Shown here: positions 1 through 15,680 of the stretch, one piece after another | Position numbering within the stretch: the stretch's first letter is position 1 | How the letters are laid out: each line of letters starts with the position of its first letter | NCBI GenBank assembly: GCA_018398765.1 | Contig: JAHBMJ010005821.1 | Location: 1 to 52,500 of the forward strand | DNA from: Chromera velia | Lineage: Eukaryota; Sar; Chromeraceae | Reading direction: 5' to 3' | DNA length: 52,500 nucleotides | Notes under the pieces: generated by a model | The model's input: only the letters and a program-made list of their open reading frames with translations | Told to the model about the DNA's origin: nothing | The model's database searches: none | Translations under genes and position numbers: made by a program

Positions 1-4
<4 letters not shown>

Positions 5-34
<30 letters not shown>
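5..34 (+). repeat. (GT)n microsatellite in an intron
   Basis: About 15 GT units lie at the window edge, just before the acceptor TGCAG at 76-80. They belong to the intron that precedes the first visible exon of the JmjC gene. Confidence 0.9.
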
Positions 35-36
<2 letters not shown>

Positions 37-80
37 ATTTCCTTCATATGTACGTGTATGATTTCTCTGATTGAATGCAG

Positions 81-1226
81 AATTTGGCACATCATCCACC
101 CGGAGGACAACCAGAAATTCGAGGATCTTCTTCGAAGAGAGTTCCCGGGAGAGTCAGTCAGTCAATTTTGCACTTGGTTTCCAAAATTTGGAAGATTGCC
201 TGAATTGTTTTCCCTCCCTGCCTGCGCCTGTATGGGATGTCTGGGAAACCAGGGTAAAAATGCGCAGCGTGACTTACTCAACCCACAACAACCGTACTTC
301 ACTTCTCTGCGAAGTCGGCCCTATTCGTGTGATGAAATTCTCCCTCAGATGCTCTTTCTCTTATCTTCTTTCTTGTCCCTCCTCTAGCTTTTGTGCGAGT
401 TCTGTCTTTACGTCTCCCTGCTGGCTCTCCTCTCCCACCCCCCCACCCCCCTTCCCTTTCTCTTTTTCTTCCCCTGAATTTTTCCCCCGACGTTGCAGGT
501 ACCAAAAGTGCCCCGAAGCCCACCGACACAAGACCTGTCTTGTGAGCCCCATGGTAAGTGCTGCAATGGGGGTTTCATTGGAAGCTCTTTTCCTCTTCTG
601 TGTGTCTTTTTTTTTGCTGTCTCGCCTGTGTGCGGGAGAGAGTGATAGAGTTCATTCTTGAGCAAACAGGACAAAATCGGAGAGAGGCCTACGGTCTGTC
701 TGTCTATCTGTCTGTTTTTTTCGAGAAAAAGGAAAAGAAAAGACGATGTACTCTGTCTGTCCGACTGATTTTCTGTTCCTACAAATGAAATCTAAAGAAA
801 AAAGAAGAAGTGACAACGCTTATCTGTCTTCCTGTCTAGCTGTCCTCTTTTTTCTTTTCGTCCTGTCTCCCTAACCGCCTGGATGTCACGAGACCCAGAA
901 AAGGAAATGGATATTCGTGAAAGAGTGAAGGAAAGGAACAGGACAGCTAGAGATATACAATACAGTCCCGCCGTCTGAAAAGCAAGGGGAACCACAAGAC
1001 ACGACACACAGTCTGTCGGAAATGAAGAGAGAGAAGAGAAGAGACGGGAAAGGAATCTAGAAAAGGAATAGTCTGCGCTGTCTGTCTGTCTGTCTGCCTG
1101 TCTCTTCTGAAAGAAAGGAAGAGAAAAAGAAAAGAAAAGACGATATAGTCTGTCTGTCTGTCAGTCAGAAAAGAAGAAAAGAATGGAGGAGAAGAAACAT
1201 ATAGTCTGTCAGAAAAGAAGGGTCGA

Positions 1227-1287
<61 letters not shown>

Positions 1288-2345
1288 CTGTCTGTCTGTC
1301 TGTTGTGTTCGTAAAGAAGAAGAGGGAAAGAAACCATACAGTCTGCCTGTTTGTTGTCTGTTTGGCTGTCTGCAGTTCCTGCGGAGCGGCCCGATGAACA
1401 TCCGGGTGTACACGGTCACGCAGCGCCCGGGGGAGTTTGTTTTTGTTGGCCCTGCAGTTTGGCACGCAGGATTCAACACTGGGTCCGTGTGTCCGCCTCT
1501 CCGTCCGAGCTCTTTCTTTTCTTCTGTTTGGTCGGCAGTCCGTCTGCCTGTCTGTCCGTCCGTGCGTGCCCTTTCTTTTTTTTTTTTTTCTTCTGTTTGG
1601 CAGACCGTCCGTATGTTTTGTAGTTCATTTGTCTGGTGATCCGAGCCGTTCAGAATGAATAAATGAGGAAGACCAGGAGTTTGTTTGTACGACCTTCATT
1701 TTCCCTGTTCGTGCCTTCCCCTCAGTCTCCTTTCCCCTTCTCTGTCATCTTCTCTCATGGCCTGGGGATTATCAGCCAACCAGCCCTCTTCAGCGTGCCA
1801 GCATGAGTTGACCTGCCTCCTCGATCTGTCCATGCACCCACTTTATTAATAATTGATGCATCTGCGTACAGATTCAACGTGGCGGAGGCCATCAACTTCG
1901 GGATCCGTTGCTGGTTTCCCCGGGGAGTGGCTGCGTCTGTCTGTGAGTGCAGGGCGGCGCAAAACTCTGTCAGGTCAGTGTGTTGGAACAGCTTGCCGTT
2001 TCAGCTTGACTTTTTTCTTTAAATTCCCTCTCAGGCAAGTGGCAGGTTGCATGCAGCATTCCCTCTCTTCTGTTACTTTGATCATCCGTTGCTTCTCACC
2101 CCCGTTCGCAATTGTCGAGGCACTGGGCCAGGCACACCGGAGTCTGCTGCGTCGAGGCGCACACTTTTACTTCCTAATCAAAACCTCGCGCAATAAACAG
2201 CGTCCTGACTGCAAGAAAAGAGAGAGAGAGAGAGGGAGAGAGTGAGAAAAAAAATAATGCAGTTCCCCCCCCTTGTGTTGGACCTCTATTTCCCATTCCC
2301 CTTGTGCCTCGGCCTTTCTCTCTCTCTCTCTCTGTCTCTCTCTCG

Positions 2346-2389
<44 letters not shown>

Positions 2390-3632
2390 ATGTGTGTGTG
2401 TGTGTGTGTGTTTACGCGTCTCCATCTCTATCTCTTTTCCTCTGTCTCTCGTTCTTTTTCTCTACAGTTGCCACATTTTCCCGCGCTTGGTCTCTCTCCT
2501 GCTTCGTGTGCGTGCAGGATCGATATCCGGGCGGTGATGTCGGCAGAGGAATTTGCAAGTGCGTCAGTGTGGTCGGCTTTGTGTGCTTTTGTGTGTTCTG
2601 TTTGGTTGTTCTTCTTTCTGTTCCCCCCCCCCCCCCCNCCCCCCTCTCTCTCTCCGTGTGTGTGTGTGTGTGTGTGTCAGTGCGTGTGTCTTTATGCGCT
2701 TTTGGGAGTTTGCGCGATTGTGTGTGCATTTGAGAGATATTTTGGTGCATACGTATCGACATTATTTTGTCCCTCCTGTCTCTCCCCACCACACACAATG
2801 TGTCCACCTTGGTGTGCATGTGTGCGACTGGCTCTGTGACTCTTTCCCTCCCTCCCTCTGTGTGTGTGTGTGGATGTTCGTTCATCCCTGTAGAGGGTGT
2901 CAAGAGGGCTCGAGAGAACAAATGGCTCTCGTCAAAGCGCTCGTTCGACTGCCTGAAGGAGCCGTCCTCTTCCTCATCCTCCTCTTCCTCTGAAGAGCCC
3001 CCGCCCCCCAAGAAACAGAGACTTCCTCGGGTGTGTTCTTTCTTTGATGACCTGGAGCGTGGGGGACGGATCTTGCGGGGGAAGAAGGTCAAGGAGGGGG
3101 ATCTCGTGGCGACCAGAACCGACGACGAGGATTCTGAGACCGCCGTGTGGGTGGCTCGGGTAAGTTCACCCTATTGTACACCTTATGCATGCATACACAC
3201 ATGGACACCTGCTGACCTTTTTACGCTTTCTGTGTGCTGAATGGAAGCGAACCTATTTCTCCATTTCTCGCGAGGCGGATCGTGAGTCCTTGATCTCTTC
3301 ACAGAAGAATTTTGTGTGTCCATACTCATGCTCTTTTTCTGCGCACCCGTTTGCAGGTGTTGGAAGTGATCTCGGGCGCCCGCTTGAAGGTGATGTGGAT
3401 GGAAAGCGAGATGAAAGATCTCTGGGGGCGCCACAAGGAGGGGGGGGCGACATGGATCCGGGGTCTCCAAATGGGCGCCGTCATCTGCTGGGGCTTCGCA
3501 CTGACAGAGCAGGGGCGCCTGCCAGATCGTCTGTTGAAGCTCTTGCGCGATTGGTGCAATCGAGACGAAAAGTGGAAGGCAAAAAACGCGTTTGCCAAGA
3601 GTGAAGAGGGGAAAAAGTGGCTGGGGGAATGA
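81..3632 (+). CDS. KDM4-like JmjC-domain histone lysine demethylase, 3' part
   Basis: The 5' end lies outside the window. Exons, all in matching phase: 81-152, 499-553, 1376-1482, 1872-1973, 2518-2558, 2894-3159, 3357-3632 (TGA). The first four exons encode the C-terminal half of a JmjC domain: IWHIIHPEDNQKFEDLL, then CPEAHRHKTCLVSPM, PGEFVFVGPAVWHAGFNTG and FNVAEAINFGIRCW. The His of WHAGFN is the third Fe(II) ligand of the family; the HxE pair would lie upstream. The VCECRAAQ segment matches the CxC zinc-site position that follows JmjC in KDM4 proteins. JmjC enzymes use 2-oxoglutarate and O2 to demethylate histone lysines in the nucleus. The two last exons carry a Ser run, an acidic patch and a possible Tudor-like region (GDLVATRTDDED, VWVARVLEVISGARLKVMW). 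Family assignment is firm, KDM4 rather than KDM5 is likely, and the Tudor-like reading is inference. Confidence 0.85.
1077..1306 (+). repeat. TCTG / TC / TG microsatellite tracts in JmjC intron
   Basis: The intron between 554 and 1375 contains several TCTG runs (1077-1101, 1150-1170, 1227-1250, 1287-1302), with a TC run and a TG run between the last two. All are pyrimidine-rich on the sense strand. Confidence 0.85.
2314..2411 (+). repeat. (TC)n(TG)n compound microsatellite
   Basis: A TC tract runs straight into a TG tract inside the JmjC intron 1974-2517, sense strand. Reading it as protein gives SLSLS/VCVCV low-complexity ORFs that are not genes. Confidence 0.9.
2623..2678 (+). repeat. Poly-C with an undetermined base, then TC and TG tracts
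   Basis: A run of C from 2623 contains an N at 2638 and continues into short TC and TG tracts. It lies in the intron 2559-2893. The N shows that the assembly is uncertain here. Confidence 0.9.
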
Positions 3633-5010
3633 TTTGATGCGGTCAACGTCTTCATGTGCGCCTCTCATGCAGGGCTGACTAGTGCTAGACAGTGTTTCGA
3701 TGTATCCGTATGCATGAGCCTCAGGTTCGTTTTAATCTGTTTCCGTCTATTTGAGTGTGTCAGGCCTCATGGCATTTTGTCTAGCATCTGTAGGGGCCTT
3801 CATTGATGCAATCGATCTTGCTGAACTGGTTGCTGAACTGAAACGGTGAAACCCCCCTCCACTTACCTCCACTACGTGATTGCAACTAGGATTGCGAGGT
3901 CACCGCTCCCCCTGCATGTAGTAGACGGATGCTCAAAGGATCGCTTTCTACATACAAGCTTTCACTGCTCCTGCCATTCTCCTAGCCATTCTTATTGCAT
4001 TATAGCCTAGATTATAGCTAAGTTTTGGTATTAAAACTTATTACTAGACTTATTACCTCGCTTATTATATTCTAAAATAAACTCTAGGCTCTGCACTCCA
4101 TAAATCAATAAAAAAAAAGTTTGCAATCTCTTATTTTTTTTTTATTTATGAACTGAAAAGTATATATGCATGGTTTTCAACGCAACACCCCATGCAACAC
4201 TCTTGTAACACTTGAACAACAGTTGTTTGCCTATTATAATTGAATGTCATGATTAAAAAAAAAAAAATCTATTTAAAAAAAAAACTTTTTCTCTTCTTTT
4301 ATTTTTTTTTATGTAGTGCGGAGCCTGGATTAAACTATTAAATTAATTATTTATCTCTCTCTAACGGCGGCGATTTTAGTATGAAGCTGTCTCGTTTAGT
4401 TTTGAAGGGCGGCCCTAATGGTTAGATGCTAGGTCAGATGAGGACAGACCTTTCTAACTAGGGGTTGCCAGGTAAAATTTGCTAAAAGTGGGAAGGGTTG
4501 CGACCCGATTCACCGTACAGTGTTGCTCACAGTCTCAACTCTTCCATATTTTTTTAGATATTTTTCCTACTGGCAGACCGGTCATCTCTATTCACTTCTC
4601 TTTCCTATCTTCATATACTATCTTATTTAATCTTATTATCATACTTTGAACGGTGCTCACATTAGCTTTCTGTATGCAGGCGGACCTGAGCTAACCTGAG
4701 CCAGCACAAATATAGACCTCTGGTTTAAATCGCAGCTAGCAACCATTGGCAACCAACTGACTGCTTCAGCTGATGTCCGTGCTGGGTCTTCTGCTGCGCG
4801 TGCTTCTGTATTAATATAGGTGCAATGAGTCCTAGCCCCCCCGCCTTTGTAGTCAAGCCTATATCATGCAGAACCCAATTCGCATATGCGCGCGCTAAGC
4901 GCGCGAATGTGGCTTCTGAAATTATGAAAACGTACGTACGTACAAACAATTAATTCATACATATTAATATTTCTTCTCACTGCTCTCTCATCACTCGCCG
5001 CTTTTTCCAT
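3633..5010. other. AT-rich intergenic region
   Basis: Between the JmjC gene and the next gene the sequence is AT-rich from about 3950, with A8-A12 and T8-T10 runs (4110-4320). I see no credible coding exon, RNA gene or complete mobile element. A 74-codon minus-strand ORF at 4725-4949 has no recognisable features. Confidence 0.7.
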
Positions 5011-5169
5011 ATGCGTGTTTTGTGCGTTTGGTCGGTGTTAGAGTCCAGACACGCACCAGGTAAGGCCTGTCTTGTTGTCACTAACTCTGTCATAAGTGCA
5101 AGTCGATCCTTGAACAACAGAAGGACAATTAAGACCAAACGTCAGCCACCTCAACTGCTAGTTGACAAA

Positions 5170-11854
<6,685 letters not shown>

Positions 11855-13474
11855 GTCATCAAAAACGCGGCCGTAGGTGGAATGATTTGTATCAATTACC
11901 ATTCTTTTAGTTGAATCAAAGTGAACACTGACTCATAAAGTTCCTCTAGGAGCCTATTTATAGCCTAATTATAGGTCGATGGCGATATGGCGTGATGATG
12001 ATGATGATACTAGGATGCAGAATAATTTTGCTATTAGAAATAATTGATTTAAAAATTGAATTATAGTATTTTGTATACATTTTTTTACAGCTTAATTTGT
12101 GTGTTCAAGTTGTGCAGATAGTAGCTAGTATACCCATATTTGCTTCACGTATCAAATCAATAGTACAATAATTAGTACTAACTTGAAACACTGTAATCAG
12201 TGTTGCTGTGAATCAGTCATCACAGACAGTGGCAGTATGCAGTACTTCTGATTTTACTAGTGCATCCGAACTTTATCGACAGTATTATAGGCTCTTCCAT
12301 ATTCTCTAATAAAGGAATTAAAAGGATAGTCTGCTAATTAAGATAATATAATAAACTAGATAATAAATAAAAGTAACTTGAATAACATTGCAATATATAA
12401 TGCAATTATCATATTAACAGACGGAAGTGACGAAAAGATTTTGTTGATATATAAGACTTAATGAACAAAAAATTTGAATTGAACTGCTTTTTCCGACCCT
12501 TTGTATGTTGCAATCAATCAAACGTGATTTAATCTAAAATTTAATTCTAGATAGATAGATGGAAGCATTAATTTCTAAAAACATCTAGAAGCCTGATTTG
12601 TCACTTACTAAATATTTTTTTGATAACATCCTGTAAATAACATCACTACCATAATTGTAAAAAGACTTCAAATTAACGCTGTTATTTAAGGCTTTTAATT
12701 TCAGCGTAATTTTTTAAAAAAATGTGTGGCCTTCTTATTTAATATTTTATGACTTAAATATGACTGCAGTGGGCCAGTACTAGGCCCAGTAGCTGAGCAG
12801 GTCATCCGATTCACTCTTCAATGTCGATACGGCTCCATTGACTTCCTGGCGCGCAGTGGCATCTTTTTGCTTTTCATTCTTAAAAGATTTCCCCAATGAA
12901 ATCCGAAGCCTGCTGTGTTCCTCGATTGGTGTCCTGGTCTGACAGACGCCTGGTGTCAGGCTGCTGCTGATCAGAGGGCTGCAGGGATGAAGGGGGGCAT
13001 TCCTGAAAGGAGAGACATCCGCCTTCTACTGCAGCTCTTTCCATCGAGACCTTCGACTCTGTGCTTCTCGATCTGTCCAATCGCGTCATCGAATTCTTTA
13101 GGCCATCCATGATCGGTACGACTGGCTGGCTTCTGTTGTGAATTATCTGAGGATGTCCGATTGAGGCATGGGGATGATGATGAAGGGACGCGCGGTGTTC
13201 GTGCGTCAGGACGATGCATGGGTGGAGGTTCGAATTGTACATCAAAACTCAACAGAAAGGGCGCTGCGCAGAGCCCCTTGTGTTCTGCGTGGATGGATGA
13301 GAATACGGGGAGGACGACAACGCGTACCTGCAGGCTGCATGAGGTTTCTCCTTGCTTGTGCAACGTATGGCTCTTAATGCTTTCATCAGTCGTGAGTAAG
13401 CTCAAAGGACAGTCCCACAAGCATCCACTCTCTCATCTGTGTTCATCTGGGCTACTAATATTTCTTAGGAGACT
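11855..13474. other. AT-rich intergenic region
   Basis: From about 11880 to 12760 the sequence is AT-rich with ATG/GAT microrepeats (11994-12008) and GATA repeats (12550-12561). From 12800 to 13470 it is nearer balanced. Minus-strand ORFs at 12880-13245 and 12971-13420 lack an ATG start in my reading and have no recognisable domain. I take this stretch as the downstream flank of the minus-strand Cys-repeat gene. Confidence 0.6.
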
Positions 13475-14146
13475 TTATTTTTTACTGCCCTCTGGATCGT
13501 CACAAGTCCCAGCTTGCTGTGTGCTGGTGCCTTTTATCACCTCCTTGCACTCTTTTCTGCCGTTGGCCGAGCAGCAATCAAGATCGTGTGTGTTGTATTT
13601 TGTTTGTCCCCGCTTCTTTTCCGGAGCTCTGCAAGCAAAAGTGCACGGGGTGCCCTGGGCGTCACAGCCGTCACCTGATTCTACCTTTTTGCACAGCTTC
13701 CGCGTTTCGGAGCCGGATCCCGTGAATTCTTCACAGCAGTTGAGATCATAATTCTTTTTCGTATCTTCTGACCAGGTACCCGGGGCCGAACAAGCATTAG
13801 TCGACGAGCAAGGGGTGCCTTCATCGTGGCAGCCTGCACCTTTCTTTACTTTCGTGCACTGTTTGACAGTCTCGGTCATCGAACCTTCCTTCCACACATT
13901 GCAACAGTCAAGATCCCACTCGACCCAATTAGGCCCGTCTGGGGTGCTGCAGTACAGGCTGCACGATTCTCCCTCCACATCATCCTTCTGTTTCGTCAGT
14001 TCTTCTTGCCTTGACAGCTGCAGGAGCTCTCTTCTCTTCTCTGTGAAGGAGGCAGGGGACTCTTTCTTGCCCGTGCCGAGTGTGGCTGCATCGGAGGTTT
14101 CAAGGAGAGCGAAAGACCCGAGGGCAAGAAGCACAAGGACCTTCAT
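13475..14146 (-). CDS. Secreted cysteine-repeat protein A (three repeats)
   Basis: Single exon, 223 residues, ATG at 14146, TAA at 13475-13477. A signal peptide (MKVLVLLALGSFALLETSDA, cleavage probably after residue 20) is followed by a short basic leader with RRELLQ at residues 38-43, an RxLxQ match. From residue 62 there are three units of about 50 residues with pattern C-x(3)-YC-x-x-P-...-W-...-DL-x-CC-...-C-x-KV-x-x-G-x-GC. Six Cys per unit suggest three disulfides each, so an extracellular or lumenal location. It is a clear paralogue of the plus-strand gene at 14904-15680, transcribed divergently from a shared 757-bp spacer. I do not recognise the family. A cell-wall or cyst-wall role, or a secreted effector role, would be speculation. 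Confidence in the gene is high, in its function low. Confidence 0.88.
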   Translation of the reverse strand: MKVLVLLALGSFALLETSDAATLGTGKKESPASFTEKRRELLQLSRQEELTKQKDDVEGESCSLYCSTPDGPNWVEWDLDCCNVWKEGSMTETVKQCTKVKKGAGCHDEGTPCSSTNACSAPGTWSEDTKKNYDLNCCEEFTGSGSETRKLCKKVESGDGCDAQGTPCTFACRAPEKKRGQTKYNTHDLDCCSANGRKECKEVIKGTSTQQAGTCDDPEGSKK

Positions 14147-14903
14147 GCTGCTTGATCGATACGGATTCGGGTGGAAGGGTCCTGCTTAGTCAGTGTGGGG
14201 GAACAGGAGAGGCTCTGTAGATATGTATCTGTCGTCTTGATATATATATATATATAAATGGTAGGTGACCTGTGGAAGTACAATTTAAGAGTGGAAGAAT
14301 GGCTGCGCCTCTCACTCAACTCTATAAGGAAATCTCCCTCTCTGTCGGTACAGCAAGAGCTCCGTATTATATATATAGAATCTTAATTCATTATACTACT
14401 TAAGTTATATATATATACTGCATGTGTGACAGTATTAATATATATATATGACGTACTGCATCCATGACAGATTGCATGCACACCGATACATGCATGCATG
14501 CATGCCAGCGCATGCACCCGCACGCGGGTGCCACTGCAACATGCACTATGTATTAATAATATATATATATATATAGCTGTACGTCATGCAGACGATTGTA
14601 CTGACAGTGACAGGCTGCAAGCGTCCTCATGCACCGATCGAAGACTCGCGGTTGTTTCAGCAATCGAAAATTTTGACTCAGATAAAAGGACATACGGAGC
14701 TCTGCGCAGCCCATGAGCTGGATGAAACCCAAGTTCATTTGAAGCTTCCTCAACAGTCACTCGTGAGTTCATGTTGGGTGGCATCTATACACACCGAATA
14801 AGAACTACTGCACTGTCGTTATAGAAGACACGGAAGTCTTTCGCGTGGCAATTCAGGTTGATCTCCAGTGCTGTGCCATCTGACCCAAGGCCGGACATCG
14901 ATC
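14147..14903. promoter_or_regulatory. Shared divergent spacer of the Cys-repeat gene pair
   Basis: This 757-bp spacer holds several alternating TA tracts (14237-14257, 14403-14415, 14433-14449, 14557-14575) that could supply TATA elements for both directions. It also holds a (TGCA)n run at 14491-14505, a separate TTGCATGCA near 14473, and a perfect 8-bp inverted repeat with a 2-base loop at 14514-14531 (GCACCCGC AC GCGGGTGC). These are sequence observations; control of both genes from here is inference from the arrangement. Confidence 0.55.
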
Positions 14904-15680
14904 ATGAGGTTCCAGGTGCTTTTTGCCCTCGGGTCTCTCTCTTTCCTTCGCACATCCGATTCAGTAACACTCGAAATGGAAAAGAGATCCTCTTCTTCAT
15001 TCATTGAGAGGAGAAGACAGCTGCTGCAAATGTCAAATCGAGAGAACGGACTCGAGGCCGAAGAGAGAGAAGGGGGCTCTTGCAGTTCACCTCTCACTAG
15101 CACAGTTCCGAAAGGTTGGGGAAGTAAGAAAAGGAAGAAGTACGAGTTGACTTGCTGTCCAGTGCATGGTGGGCGGGACAAGTGGCAGAAAGTGAAGAAA
15201 GGCCATGCTTGCGGTGATGATTATGAAGAGAAGACTTGTAGTGCTTACTGCTCTGCCCCACCCTCCTGGAACAAAAACACCAAGAAGCGCTTTGACCTCG
15301 ACTGCTGCCCAGTCGAAGGAGGTTCGGGGAAAGCCTGCAAGAAAGTGCACACAGGCGACGGGTGTAATCCGGATGACGAAGGGGATTCTTGCACTGCCTA
15401 CTGCAAGGTCCCGGGAAAGTGGGATCAGGCAACGAAGGATTGGCACGATCTCAAATGCTGCGAGGTCTTCACGGGAACGGGCACAGAGACCACGAAACAA
15501 TGCAAGAAAGTGGACAAAGGGGACGGGTGCGACATTGAAGATTCCCCTTGCAGCCTTTACTGTAAAACGCCGGAAAATGCATGGGGTGACTGGAAGAAGG
15601 ACCGTTGGACTTTGAAGTGTTGTAACAAAAAGTGCACAAAGGTGAAGAAAGAAGGTGGGACCTGTGACAAGCCGAGCTAG
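14904..15680 (+). CDS. Secreted cysteine-repeat protein B (four repeats)
   Basis: Single exon, 258 residues, TAG stop. I chose ATG 14904 (MRFQVLFALGSLSFLRTSDS) because it aligns with the start of the divergent paralogue and begins a signal peptide; an in-frame upstream start at 14868 would bury it. RRQLLQ at residues 37-42 repeats the RxLxQ motif seen at the same place in the paralogue. Four Cys units follow, from about residue 60, 113, 164 and 217. Units 2-4 keep the CC and the YC pairs (CSAYC, CTAYC, CSLYC). Unit 1 is eroded: its second Cys and the Cys before the KV motif are lost (KWQKV). The Lys-rich spacers make the protein basic. It is probably secreted and disulfide-rich; I recognise no family. 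Confidence 0.9.
   Translation: MRFQVLFALGSLSFLRTSDSVTLEMEKRSSSSFIERRRQLLQMSNRENGLEAEEREGGSCSSPLTSTVPKGWGSKKRKKYELTCCPVHGGRDKWQKVKKGHACGDDYEEKTCSAYCSAPPSWNKNTKKRFDLDCCPVEGGSGKACKKVHTGDGCNPDDEGDSCTAYCKVPGKWDQATKDWHDLKCCEVFTGTGTETTKQCKKVDKGDGCDIEDSPCSLYCKTPENAWGDWKKDRWTLKCCNKKCTKVKKEGGTCDKPS

Noticed and set aside
12971-13420. 149-codon minus-strand ORF downstream of the Cys-repeat gene
   Set aside because: No ATG start, Ser/Pro-rich random-looking product, overlapping other open frames; more likely untranslated flank.
13475-15680. Calling the Cys-repeat proteins oocyst-wall proteins or toxins
   Set aside because: Cys spacing does not match the oocyst-wall repeats as I know them, and nothing in the sequence shows toxicity; function left open.
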